Source: Actinoalloteichus fjordicus
GTDB taxonomy: Bacteria > Actinomycetota > Actinomycetes > Mycobacteriales > Pseudonocardiaceae
Length of the DNA: 64,000 nucleotides
Direction: 5' to 3'
Assembly: GCF_001941625.1 (NCBI RefSeq)
Contig: NZ_CP016076.1
Span: 2,666,001-2,730,000, forward strand
The position numbers and the translations under genes were made by a program. Positions 8,681 through 17,048 of this stretch are shown here, piece after piece (positions within the stretch are counted from its first letter, which is position 1; the number at the start of each line of letters is the position of its first letter). The notes beneath the pieces are model-generated. The model searched no databases. It worked only from the letters and a program-made list of their open reading frames with translations, and had not been told where the DNA came from.

Positions 8681-8746
8681 CCGAAGCCGAAGCCGAAGCC
8701 GAAGCCGAAGCCGAAGCCGAAGCCGAAGCCGAAGCCGAAGCCGAAG
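8681..8746 (+). repeat. Hexanucleotide array (CCGAAG)11
   Basis: Eleven perfect copies of CCGAAG begin 30 bases after the lactonase stop. Translated artefacts are (KP)n on the plus strand and (GF)n or (SA)n on the minus strand; none belongs to a recognisable gene. The remaining gap to 9034 holds no gene that I can recognise. Confidence 0.95.
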
Positions 8747-9034
8747 CCCGTCGACACGCCGTGCCGTGTGGCCTCCGGCACGACATCGCGTCCTCGCCTC
8801 ACAGCTCTGTACGCCGCTGTGTCGGCGTTGCGGACACGGTCCGACGGCTACCCCACACTGTCGTCGAGTGCCGTGCCCGCCGAGCCGCAGTGCGACGTGC
8901 GATGTCACGTCGAGGCGTCGCGTGCCTGGTCTCCTGGATCGATTGCTGTCACGGCCTCCTCGGCGTCGTGCGGGCAGAATCTTGGCGTCCGGCGTCCGGC
9001 TCGGCTGTCTCAGGCAGCGGCCGTCCGGGGTCCG

Positions 9035-9643
9035 TCAGGCGGCGGACGCCCAGTGCGTGGTGAAGGCGGCGGCCTCCCCGGTGAGCCAGGCGTCGAGCCG
9101 GTGGCGATTTCGGTTGGTCACCTTGAACAACCGGGCTCGGCGGACGTCGATCACCAGCGGAGCGCCGCCGGGTAACAGCTCGTCCATGCACTGCTCCATC
9201 AATCGGAGCGGGGCGTAGGAGCCTTCTCTGATGAGTTCGGCCTCCTTGAAGTGCAGGAAGACCGACCAGAGCCGGTTGTCGTCGTCGAGCAGCCCCAGGT
9301 GCGGGCTGATCCGGACCTCCAGACTGCCCGAGGACCACCGCGCACGGCCGACCTCGACGAGGCGCGGCCGCCACTCCGACATCAGCCGCAGCCATCCTTC
9401 CGCGATGGCCTCGTAGTGCGGCCGCTGCAGGGCGTGGGCCTGCTGCACCATCGACGTCATGGCGAGCTCGTCCCGGTCGGCGGCCCGGCCTGCTCGGATC
9501 GCGTCGGCGGGGCGGCGGTAGAAGTTGTAGGCGGCAGGCTCCGGGTTCTCATACCTCCGGCGCTGTTGATGGATCGTGGTGATGCGGGCGGCGCCGCCGC
9601 TGGCGGCGTAGCTCACGAACGTGGGTAGCGTGATCGACGGCAT
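9035..9643 (-). CDS. Hypothetical protein, possibly DNA-damage inducible
   Basis: The 202-residue protein is not recognised. It is soluble, with no signal peptide or membrane segment, and mixes basic helices with aromatic strands (LWSVFLHFKEAELI, APLVIDVRRARLFKV). The coding pattern is good (strong third-position GC), and the ATG at 9643 has GGAGG 5 bases before it, so the gene looks real. A TAGAAT -10-like box lies at 9718-9723 (minus strand), and a near-perfect LexA-type box lies at 9756-9771. This suggests SOS control, but the function is unknown. Confidence 0.7.
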   Translation of the reverse strand: MPSITLPTFVSYAASGGAARITTIHQQRRRYENPEPAAYNFYRRPADAIRAGRAADRDELAMTSMVQQAHALQRPHYEAIAEGWLRLMSEWRPRLVEVGRARWSSGSLEVRISPHLGLLDDDNRLWSVFLHFKEAELIREGSYAPLRLMEQCMDELLPGGAPLVIDVRRARLFKVTNRNRHRLDAWLTGEAAAFTTHWASAA

Positions 9644-9755
9644 CGGGGCCTCCGCAGGTCTGGCGCGACGTGTGACCGGTACCGAATCCGCAGGTCAGCG
9701 GGCCTGGTATGCCTCTGATTCTAGTCGCGGACCCTGACAATGTCCGTGACGTCAC

Positions 9756-9771
9756 TCGAACGCACGTTCGA
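9756..9771. promoter_or_regulatory. LexA/SOS-type box
   Basis: TCGAACGCACGTTCGA has perfect 7-base arms (TCGAACG / CGTTCGA) and fits the actinobacterial SOS consensus TCGAAC-N4-GTTCGA. It is about 115 bases upstream of the start of the minus-strand hypothetical gene and just upstream of its candidate -10 box. The nearest plus-strand gene starts at 10045. No gene is recognised between 9772 and 10044. Confidence 0.65.
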
Positions 9772-10044
9772 ATCACTCGATGGGCGGGACGGCGCGTTTC
9801 GCTGCTACCGCAGGGTCATGTCGACGGGCCGTTCGGCTCGATGCGACGCCCATCCGCGAACTCGCCATCCCCGCTCCCCGGCGCTGCGCTCGTCGGGGCC
9901 GTCGCCTGCCGCTCGGTCGTGAGGCCATTGATCACCCCGAGGCGGCCCGCTTCGCCCAGCGAACGGACGTCGATGACCAGATCGGTCCGGCTCCATGCTG
10001 GTTGGTGCCTACCGGCCGAACCGGGGACCGGCCAGGATCGCAGC

Positions 10045-10644
10045 ATGACCAAGGCACTCGTCGTCATCGACGCCCAGGAGTCCTTCCGGCAGCGGCCGAA
10101 CTGGCAGGCCGTCTCCAATCCCGATCTCGTCGACAAGATCACCCGGCTGGTGACCTCCGCCCGAGCACACGGCGACCTCGTCGTCTGGGTCCTGCACGCC
10201 GAGCCCGGCTCCGGCAACGTCTTCGATCCGGCGCTCGGTCATGTCCGGCCGATGGACGGACTGGCGCCCGCCGAGGGCGAACCGGTGCTCGTCAAGACGG
10301 CGCACAACGCCTTCACCACGACGAACCTGCACCAACGGCTCACTTCGGCTGGTATTCGGGAGCTGCTCGTCTGCGGCGTGCGCACCGAGCAGTGTTGCGA
10401 GACGACGGCCCGGCTCGCCGCCGATCTCGGCTTCGAGGTGACCTTCGTCCTCGACGCCACCGCGACCACGCCCATCGAGCATCCCGACGCCCCGCCAGGA
10501 CGCAGCCTCGCCGAGGTCCTCGCCGATCCCCGGACGCTGTCCACCGACGACATCGTCGAACGGACCGTCTATGCCTTGTCCGGTCGGTTCGCCGTCGTTC
10601 GCACCGTGGCCGACGTGGTGACGTCGACCCCTGCCGTGGTATGA
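10045..10644 (+). CDS. Isochorismatase-like cysteine hydrolase
   Basis: The 199-residue protein has the triad of the cysteine hydrolase family: Asp9 in VVIDAQ, Lys84 in VLVKTAHNAF, and Cys117 in VRTEQCCETTAR. The family includes isochorismatases, nicotinamidases and carbamoylases; the substrate here is unknown. The ATG at 10045 is chosen because family members begin with this beta strand; the frame is open further upstream but non-coding in character. A weak AGGA lies about 7 bases upstream. Seven bases separate its stop from the GlxA-type regulator, which likely shares the transcript. Confidence 0.87.
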   Translation: MTKALVVIDAQESFRQRPNWQAVSNPDLVDKITRLVTSARAHGDLVVWVLHAEPGSGNVFDPALGHVRPMDGLAPAEGEPVLVKTAHNAFTTTNLHQRLTSAGIRELLVCGVRTEQCCETTARLAADLGFEVTFVLDATATTPIEHPDAPPGRSLAEVLADPRTLSTDDIVERTVYALSGRFAVVRTVADVVTSTPAVV

Positions 10645-10651
10645 CCGGATC

Positions 10652-11557
10652 GTGACGAGGGTCGTCTTCCTTCTCGCCCCGCGCGTGCACCTGCTCGACC
10701 TCGCCGGTCCCGCTCAGGTGTTCTCCACGGCGGCCGATCTCGGGCTCGGCTACACCCAGCACCATGTCGCCGAACAACCGGAGGTGCCGACCGCGCAGGG
10801 GGTCGCGCTGCGGGCGTCGACGGCGTGGCCTGCGCTGACTCCCGACGACATGATCATGGTGCCCGGCTGGCGGGCGCCGACGCTGCGTGCCACCGAGGCC
10901 TTCGCCCCCGAGTCGCTGCATCGGCTCTTCGCACATCATGCGGCGGGCGGGACGGTGGCGAGCGTGTGCGCGGGGGCGGACGCCCTGGGCCGCGCGGGGC
11001 TGCTCGACGGGCGCCGCTGCACCACGCATCACGACGTGCAGGACGAGTTGGCCCGTCGGCATCCCAGGGCCACCGTGGTCCGGGACGTCCTCTACGTCGT
11101 CGACGACCGGGTGGTCACCTCGGCGGGCATCGCCAGCGGCATCGACCTCGCCCTGCACCTGGTGGCCTTCGAGCACGGCCCGGCACAGGCGGCCCGGGTG
11201 GCCAGAGAGATGGTGGTCTATGCCCGACGCAACGGCGACGACCCGCAGGCCAGTGTGATGCTGCGCCATCGCGACCATCTCGACGACGTCGTGCATCGGA
11301 CACAGGATCTGATCGACGCGCGGTTCACCGACGCGCTGCGGCTGGGCGAACTCGCCGCAGCCGCGGGCGCGGCGGAGCGCACGCTGACCCGGCACTTCCA
11401 CCGGGCCACCGGGCTCACTCCGTTGCGCTACCAGCAGCTTCTTCGCTTGGAACGCGCCGAGCACCTGATCGGACGGGGCGCCACCCTGGAGTCGGCGGCC
11501 AGGGCGGTCGGCTTCGAGGACGCCCGGATGCTGCGCAGACTGCGGGCGCGGGCCTAA
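10652..11557 (+). CDS. GlxA-family transcriptional regulator (DJ-1/PfpI domain plus AraC helix-turn-helix)
   Basis: In the 301-residue protein, residues 1-175 form a DJ-1/PfpI-like glutaminase fold with the nucleophile-elbow sequence SVCAGADALGRAGLLDGR, and residues 210-301 form an AraC-type double helix-turn-helix (LGELAAAAGAAERTLTRHFHRATG, GATLESAARAVGFED). The GTG start is at 10652. Such proteins usually act as regulators, with the DJ-1 domain as sensor. Its tight coupling to the cysteine hydrolase suggests it controls that gene or its pathway. A short hairpin (CCGGCG/CGCCGG, 11562-11577) follows. Confidence 0.9.
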   Translation: MTRVVFLLAPRVHLLDLAGPAQVFSTAADLGLGYTQHHVAEQPEVPTAQGVALRASTAWPALTPDDMIMVPGWRAPTLRATEAFAPESLHRLFAHHAAGGTVASVCAGADALGRAGLLDGRRCTTHHDVQDELARRHPRATVVRDVLYVVDDRVVTSAGIASGIDLALHLVAFEHGPAQAARVAREMVVYARRNGDDPQASVMLRHRDHLDDVVHRTQDLIDARFTDALRLGELAAAAGAAERTLTRHFHRATGLTPLRYQQLLRLERAEHLIGRGATLESAARAVGFEDARMLRRLRARA

Positions 11558-11761
11558 GTCCCCGGCGGGCTCGCCGGTGTCGTTGCCGGGACGCCCGTGC
11601 ACGAGCCCGCCGCCCCTCGGGGCTGATCGACGGGAGGCGCAGCCACGCCCGCCCTCGTGGTGCGCCCGGCACGCCGCCCCGCATACCGTGCTCACCAGGA
11701 TGCGGCAGCCGATGGGCGCGAGCGCCGCCCCGCTCCGACCAGCACCGACATGCCAGCGCGG

Positions 11762-12835
11762 TCAGGACCGACGTCGCAGCAGGGTCAGATCCGCGAGCAG
11801 CAGCCCTCCCACGTGGCGCCGCAATCGGACCAGTGACTCTCCGGACGTGCCCCTGGGCACCGTCTCGACGAGCATGATCAGATACAGATAGCTGCGATAC
11901 AACGCCTGCCGCAGGCGGGTGTCCTCGTCGAAGACGATCCGGCCCCCTGCATCCCGGTAGGCCGTGAGCAGCTCCTCGTCCTTCTCGACGTCGTCGAACA
12001 AGGCGAGCGAGACCAGATCGGCCGCCGGATCGCCCCAGAAGGCGCGTTCTCCGTCGATCACACCGCCGATCACCGGCTGCTCGTCGGGCCCGTCGAGCAG
12101 GATGTTGCCTGCCCACAGGTCGAAGTGGACCAGGACGGGGGTCGTGATCGCGTCGAGCAGCCCGCCCGCATCGGCGGGCGAGGACTGCGGAGCACCGTCC
12201 GGAACCTGCCTGCCCGGTAGCTCGCCGCCGACGAGGTCTCGCACGACCGTGCGGATCTCCGCGACGGGCGACGGCAGCGGCGCATCGAAGCGCTCGGCGT
12301 CGGCCAGCACCGCGTCGATCATGGCGCGGAAGGCGGTCCGCCAGGTCGCCGCAGGCGGCCCGACCGAGTCGGCGGGGTAGCCGAACCGTTCTCCCGTCAC
12401 TCGATGCAGCCGGGCCACGATCTCGGCGAGCGACCGGCGGGTTCGACCCCGTGCCTGCCGGGACAGTTCGGCAGCCCGCTCCGACCACGGCCTGCCGGGC
12501 AGTTCCGTCGTGAGCAGGACGTCCGCGCCGATCGTGGGATGGTCGAACACGGTGTGCAGCACCGAGGGCACCGGGGCACCGTCGGCACCCGCTAACCCGT
12601 AGTACAGCGCCTCCGTGCGCAGGAGGTGCCGTTCATAGCGCAGGGCGGGCAGCGCCGGATCGGGCGACACCTTGGTGATCAGGCGTCGTCCGTCGGCGAG
12701 ATGCAGTCGGTGGACGGAGTTGTACAGCCCGCCGGTCAGTCGATGTCGTTCCAGGACGCTCGTCTCGACGCCCGCGTCCGCGAGCAGCGCGGTCAGGTCG
12801 TCGTCCGTGAGTTGTTCGGGATGAGCTGCCTGCAT
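11762..12835 (-). CDS. Aminoglycoside phosphotransferase (APH)-family kinase
   Basis: The 357-residue protein has the choline/APH kinase fold. VLVHFDLWAGNILLDG carries the Brenner-type catalytic loop (Asp and Asn), and VIGGVIDGERAFWGDPAAD supplies the metal-binding Asp. The N-terminal [18 protein letters not shown] provides the ATP-site Lys. The ATG at 12835 has AGGAGA upstream; a longer open frame exists but lacks a site. APH-family kinases phosphorylate aminoglycosides, sugars or amino alcohols. The substrate cannot be told here, and a resistance role should not be assumed. Confidence 0.85.
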   Translation of the reverse strand: MQAAHPEQLTDDDLTALLADAGVETSVLERHRLTGGLYNSVHRLHLADGRRLITKVSPDPALPALRYERHLLRTEALYYGLAGADGAPVPSVLHTVFDHPTIGADVLLTTELPGRPWSERAAELSRQARGRTRRSLAEIVARLHRVTGERFGYPADSVGPPAATWRTAFRAMIDAVLADAERFDAPLPSPVAEIRTVVRDLVGGELPGRQVPDGAPQSSPADAGGLLDAITTPVLVHFDLWAGNILLDGPDEQPVIGGVIDGERAFWGDPAADLVSLALFDDVEKDEELLTAYRDAGGRIVFDEDTRLRQALYRSYLYLIMLVETVPRGTSGESLVRLRRHVGGLLLADLTLLRRRS

Positions 12836-13113
12836 GCGGGTTCTCCTACGCTTCGCGGGCTGGGCGCTGAGGAAGGGCGTGGACGCCGACAAGATCATAG
12901 TCGCCGTCCCCGCCGAGACCCTTGACTTCGGCCTGCGTCGGACACCGACACACGCGCCAGCCTGTCCGAACCCGCGTGGCGCGGGTGGTGCCCCGGCCGC
13001 CGCCGAATCCGCCGGGTGGCGGAGCGGCGACGGCCCCTCTCGACAGCGCATTCGGCGACGCTCGTGAGCGGCTCGCCCAGGATGGCTGCGTCGTGGGCCG
13101 CCGCACCGAGCCC

Positions 13114-15618
13114 CTACTGGCCGTCGACCCCGGTGATCGTGAGCACGGCGGTGCCCGCCTCGTCGGACTCGTCCAGGTCGATCTCCGCGCTGATGCCCCA
13201 GTCGTGGTCGCCCGCCGGGTCGTCGAAGATCTGCCGCACCCGCCAGGTCCGGCCCTCCTCCTCGATGATCAACAGCCTCGGGCCTCGGGCGTCCGGTCCC
13301 GTGCCGATCGAGTCGTGCTCCTCGAAGTACGGCTCGACCGCCTCCGACCAGGCGTCGGCGTCCCAACCGGACTCCCCGTCCAGCTCGCCGAGCAGGTCGT
13401 AGCGCCGCAGCGCCGCCAGCTCGACCCGACGGAAGAGCGCATTGCGCACCAGTACCCGGAAGGCGCGGACGTTCGTGGTGACCCCGCGCGGCCGGTCGCC
13501 GACGGTGACCTCCGCCGTCACCGGCTGACCCGGGTCGGTGAGCTGTTCCCACTCGTCCAGGAGACTCGAGTCGACCTGCCGGACCAGCTCACCGAGCCAC
13601 TCGATCAGGTCATTGAGCTCCTCGGTCTTGGCCTCTTCCGGCACCGTCTGGCGCACCGCCTTGTAGGCGTCGGCCAGATAACGCAGCACGAGGCCCTCCG
13701 AACGCGCCAGGCTGTAGAAGCCGACGTACTCGGTGAAGGTCATGGCCCGCTCGTACATGTCCCTGGCCACCGCCTTCGGCGCGATCTCGTGATCGAGGAC
13801 CCAGGGGTGGCCGCGCCGGTACATGTCGAACGCGGCGCCGAGCAGTTCGGCCAGCGGCTGCGGGTAGGTGACGGAGTCCAGCAGCTCCATCCGCTCGTCG
13901 TACTCGATGCCGTCGGCCTTCATCTGCTGGACCGCTTCGCCGCGGGCCTTGAAGAGCTGGGCGGAGAGCACCTGCCTCGGATTGTCCAGCGTCGACTCGA
14001 TGATCGAGAGCACGTCGAGGGCATAGGTGGGCGACTCGCGGTCGAGCAGGTCGATCGCCGCCAGTGCGAGCGGCGACAGCGGCTGGTTCAGCGCGAAGTC
14101 CAGCTGGAGGTCATCGGTCACCCGGACGGTGCGGCCCGCCTCGTCCGGCTCGGGCAGTCGCTCGACGACGCCTGCGGCCAGCAGCGCCCGGTAGACGGCG
14201 ATGGCCCGCCGGATCAGCCGGAGCTGCGACTTGCGTGGCTCGTGGTTCTCCTCCAGCAGCCTGCGCATCGCCTGGAAGGCGTCGCCCGGCCTGCTGATGA
14301 CGTTCAGCAGCATCGCGTGGTTGACGGTGAAGCTCGACGTCAACGGCTCCGGGTCGGCCGCGACCAGTCGGTCGAAGGTCGACTCGCCGTAGTTGACGAA
14401 GCCCTCCGGCGGCTTGGTGCGGACGACGCGCCGCCGCTTCTTCGGGTCGTCACCCGCCTTCTTCAACCGACGTTCGTTCTCCACCACGTGATCGGGAGCC
14501 TGCACGATGACCGTGCCCAACGTGTCGTACCCGGCTCGGCCCGCGCGGCCCGCGATCTGATGGAACTCCCGTGCCTTGAGGTGGCGGGTGCGGATGCCGT
14601 CGTACTTGCTCAGCGCGGTGAACAGCACGGTGCGGATCGGCACGTTGATGCCGACGCCCAGCGTGTCGGTGCCGCAGATGACCTTCAGCAGACCTGCCTG
14701 CGCGAGCCGCTCCACCAGCCGTCGATACTTCGGCAGCATCCCGGCGTGGTGCACTCCGATCCCGTGGCGGACCAGCCGGGAGAGCACCTTTCCGAACCCG
14801 GCGGTGAACCGGAAGCCGCCGATCAGCTCGGCGATCGCGTCCTTCTCCGCGCGGGTGCACACGTTGATGCTCATCAACGACTGGGCGCGTTCCACGGCGG
14901 CGGCCTGGGTGAAGTGCACGATGTAGACGGGAGCCTGGCGGGTCTGCAGCAGGTCCTCGATCGTCTCGTGCAGGGGCGTGACGATGTAGGAGTGGATCAG
15001 CGGAACGGGACGCTCCACGGACTGCACCACGGCGGTGGCCAGGCCGGTCCGGCGGGTGAGATCTTCTTTGAAGCGGGTGACGTCGCCCAGCGTGGCGGAC
15101 ATCAGGACGAACTGGGCCTTGGTCAACTCCAGCAGCGGGACCTGCCAGGCCCAGCCCCGATCCGGCTCCGAGTAGAAGTGGAACTCGTCCATGATGACCT
15201 GGCCGACGTCGGCCTCGGCGCCGTCGCGCAGCGCGATGTTGGCCAGGATCTCCGCCGTGCAGCAGATGATCGGAGCGGTCTCGTTGACGCTCGCGTCGCC
15301 GGTCAGCATGCCGACGTTGGCCGCGCCGAAGGTGTCGCAGAGCGCGAAGAACTTCTCGGACACCAGCGCCTTCAACGGCGCGGTGTAGAAGCTGCGCCTG
15401 CCGTGGGCGAGCGCGGTGAAGTGAGCGCCGACGGCGACCAGGCTCTTCCCGGACCCGGTCGGAGTGCTGAGGATGACGTGCGAGCCGGTGACGACCTCGA
15501 TCAGCGCCTCCTGCTGCGCGGGATAGAGGGCAAGGCCCTGCTCCTCGGCCCACTCGGAGAAGGCCTCGAAGAGCACGTCGGGTTCGGGGTTCGCGGGAAT
15601 CCGGTCGGTGAGCGTCAT
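13114..15618 (-). CDS. DEAD/DEAH-type RNA helicase with C-terminal DUF3516
   Basis: The 834-residue protein is a superfamily 2 helicase. Walker A is STPTGSGKSL near residue 51, the box II variant is DEFH in VIMDEFHFY, SATLG is motif III, and QIAGRAGRAGYD is motif VI. The C-terminal half matches DUF3516, found in actinobacterial helicases of the Ski2/HelY-like group that act on RNA. The ATG at 15618 begins MTLTDRIPANPEPD; no clear Shine-Dalgarno sequence precedes it, so it may be leaderless. The upstream extension to 15747 looks non-coding. It stands alone between unrelated genes. Confidence 0.9.
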   Translation of the reverse strand: MTLTDRIPANPEPDVLFEAFSEWAEEQGLALYPAQQEALIEVVTGSHVILSTPTGSGKSLVAVGAHFTALAHGRRSFYTAPLKALVSEKFFALCDTFGAANVGMLTGDASVNETAPIICCTAEILANIALRDGAEADVGQVIMDEFHFYSEPDRGWAWQVPLLELTKAQFVLMSATLGDVTRFKEDLTRRTGLATAVVQSVERPVPLIHSYIVTPLHETIEDLLQTRQAPVYIVHFTQAAAVERAQSLMSINVCTRAEKDAIAELIGGFRFTAGFGKVLSRLVRHGIGVHHAGMLPKYRRLVERLAQAGLLKVICGTDTLGVGINVPIRTVLFTALSKYDGIRTRHLKAREFHQIAGRAGRAGYDTLGTVIVQAPDHVVENERRLKKAGDDPKKRRRVVRTKPPEGFVNYGESTFDRLVAADPEPLTSSFTVNHAMLLNVISRPGDAFQAMRRLLEENHEPRKSQLRLIRRAIAVYRALLAAGVVERLPEPDEAGRTVRVTDDLQLDFALNQPLSPLALAAIDLLDRESPTYALDVLSIIESTLDNPRQVLSAQLFKARGEAVQQMKADGIEYDERMELLDSVTYPQPLAELLGAAFDMYRRGHPWVLDHEIAPKAVARDMYERAMTFTEYVGFYSLARSEGLVLRYLADAYKAVRQTVPEEAKTEELNDLIEWLGELVRQVDSSLLDEWEQLTDPGQPVTAEVTVGDRPRGVTTNVRAFRVLVRNALFRRVELAALRRYDLLGELDGESGWDADAWSEAVEPYFEEHDSIGTGPDARGPRLLIIEEEGRTWRVRQIFDDPAGDHDWGISAEIDLDESDEAGTAVLTITGVDGQ

Positions 15619-15763
15619 GGTGCGTCGATGGTGCCTGTTGCGCTCTGACCCGTGTACCTCGGGTGTCCCCGTCGCGGTATCGGGGCTGCCAGGTTCGACC
15701 GCGGGCCCGTGGACGCCGGCGAACCGGCAGGCGCGGTCGGCAGCCAAACGGACTCCGAGCGGG

Positions 15764-15982
15764 TCAGGGACGCGTGCTCCAAGCGGGGGTCGGCCTGCCG
15801 CTCGGCGGCTGCGGCGATCGGGCGGAGGCCTTCGATCGGCCGCCGTCTCCGGCTCGTTCCTCGGCCAACTGCTGCACCCGTTGGTGCGAGAGCCCGAGGA
15901 ACTCGGCGATGACTCGGAAGCTCAGACGAGCTCGCCGGAGGCCCGGGATCGCGACCCGGCGGGCGTCGTCCCGCAGCAGCAA
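15764..15982 (-). CDS. Small helix-turn-helix protein, third member of a HicAB-like cassette (start uncertain)
   Basis: The centre carries a clear helix-turn-helix (FRVIAEFLGLSHQRVQQLAEE), as seen in small proteins encoded after HicB-like genes in actinobacteria. No good ATG or GTG start lies in frame; 15982 is a TTG. The HicB-like stop overlaps an ATG (CCATGA) that opens a different frame and ends after 7 codons. This suggests a frameshift between that ATG and the helix-turn-helix, or a non-standard start. The real C-terminus may also be altered, since the last 30 residues are low-complexity. Confidence 0.45.
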   Translation of the reverse strand: MLLRDDARRVAIPGLRRARLSFRVIAEFLGLSHQRVQQLAEERAGDGGRSKASARSPQPPSGRPTPAWSTRP

Positions 15983-16036
15983 CGCCTTCGCCGCCTCTCC
16001 TTCTCGTCGTCGCAGGTCACTCGGTATCGGGTGAGG

Positions 16037-16240
16037 TCATGGCCGTCCCTGTTCATAACGCCACTCGATCTCGAACGCGTCTGGTTCGGCGTCGGTCAGA
16101 CCGGAGATCAGATCGCGAGCCTCGACGTCGAGGGTGTCCAACCGCACCGCTTCAGTCGCGCCGCCGAGAAGTCCGTCGACGACGGCGACCCACAGGTTGT
16201 CCTCGCGGCTGACTCTGACCACGTAGATCGGTAGAGACAT
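16037..16240 (-). CDS. HicB-like antitoxin
   Basis: The 67-residue protein begins with a beta hairpin (YVVRVSREDNLWVAVVDGL) and a following A.RLDTLDVEARDLI segment, typical of the HicB/DUF1902-type partial RNase-H-like fold. An in-frame GTG at 16258 would add 6 residues, but the ATG at 16240 overlaps the HicA-like stop (TGATG) and has GGAGGAG upstream. HicB proteins neutralise the HicA mRNA-interfering toxin. The neighbours on both sides look damaged, so activity as a pair is doubtful. Confidence 0.6.
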   Translation of the reverse strand: MSLPIYVVRVSREDNLWVAVVDGLLGGATEAVRLDTLDVEARDLISGLTDAEPDAFEIEWRYEQGRP

Positions 16241-16496
16241 CACTTCTCCTCCATCCACTTCTCCCCGAACAGATGCCCGAGAGCGTTCTCGATGCTCCGC
16301 AGCACCGTCCAGGACAGCTCGCGACTGTGGCCGGTGATAGCGAATCGGCCGACCTCGATGTCGTGTTCGTTGCGTACTACGAAGATCAGATGTGATCCCT
16401 TTCCTCGACCGGGGATCTGCTCGGTGGTCAGTCCCGGATCGTGTGCTGCTGGCCTGACCAGACTGAGTACTCTTGCGGCTTCATCCGCTTGATCAT
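16240..16496 (-). pseudogene. HicA-like toxin with a disrupted 5' end
   Basis: Reading the minus strand, the frame ending at 16240 encodes LTTEQIPGRGKGSHLIF and later ITGHSRELSWTVLRSIE and LFGEKWMEEK, a clear match to HicA-like proteins with the active-site GSH. Upstream the helix VLSLVRPAAHD is also in frame, but a stop (16504-16506) precedes it and no ATG, GTG or TTG is available. The likely original ATG at 16496 is in another frame, which closes after 22 codons. A one-base frameshift near 16485-16492 would explain this. The stop overlaps the HicB-like ATG. Confidence 0.55.
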
Positions 16497-16506
16497 CACG
16501 AGTTTA

Positions 16507-16973
16507 AGGAGATTAGACGCGCAAGCGTCTGATTCGTTAGACGACGTTCTCGGCTCTGAAGTCGTCCACCGGCGGAGGGTGATCGGAAATCGAGCAGGCT
16601 CGAGACCGCGCAGGCAGCCCGGGACTCGCATGGCAGGCACCGGCAGGCGCAGCCGGAGCCGGTGTTCTGGTGAACCCGTCCGTTCACAGCCCTTCTCGGC
16701 CGGTGCGGTGAGGACGCAGGCACGGCTCGGAAGCCGGTCGATGCCAGGTGGTGGTCGACGTGTCATGGTGAGAAGCGGGTCGTCGAGGGCCGTCATTCGG
16801 GCCTCGACGGTGCCCCGATCACGCGGTCCGTCCCGCCGTCGGCCAGGCCTGGATCTCCACGCGCCGCGTGGCCCGACTTCCCCTGATCGACGGCTCACTC
16901 ATCACGGTGGCTGGGACGGATGAGACGCCCGTGGTGCACTGCGGCCTCCACCGGGCTGCCGCACCGGGCGCCA
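16507..16973. other. Intergenic stretch without a recognisable gene
   Basis: No protein family or RNA was recognised between the HicA-like frame and the PDH terminator. An open minus-strand frame (16428-16898) gives an arginine-rich product with no family features. A short inverted repeat with TTAGACG/CGTCTAA-like arms is visible near 16513-16542. Confidence 0.45.
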
Positions 16974-17014
16974 CGACCCCGCTGCCCGGTGCTTCGGACC
17001 GGGCAGCGGGGTCG
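16974..17014 (-). terminator. Hairpin terminator of the pyruvate dehydrogenase operon
   Basis: A perfect 17-base stem (CGACCCCGCTGCCCGGT / ACCGGGCAGCGGGGTCG) with a 7-base loop starts 35 bases after the E2 stop on the minus strand. There is no T tract, but the stem is very stable. Confidence 0.85.
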
Positions 17015-17048
17015 CGTGGCGTGCGGGGCGGAGATCCCTCGCCGGAGT

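Noticed and set aside
8648-9175. Open frame with a Lys-Pro repeat
   Set aside because: Produced by the (CCGAAG)n array; the remainder has no family features.
9764-9776. tRNA T-loop-like GTTCGAATC
   Set aside because: It is the right arm of the LexA-type dyad; no acceptor or anticodon stem surrounds it.
12922-15648. Plus-strand open frame of 908 codons antisense to the DUF3516 helicase
   Set aside because: A high-GC shadow frame; the minus strand encodes the real helicase motifs.
16428-16898. Minus-strand open frame of 156 codons upstream of the HicA-like frame
   Set aside because: No family features; only its last 22 codons touch the HicA-like start region, in another frame.
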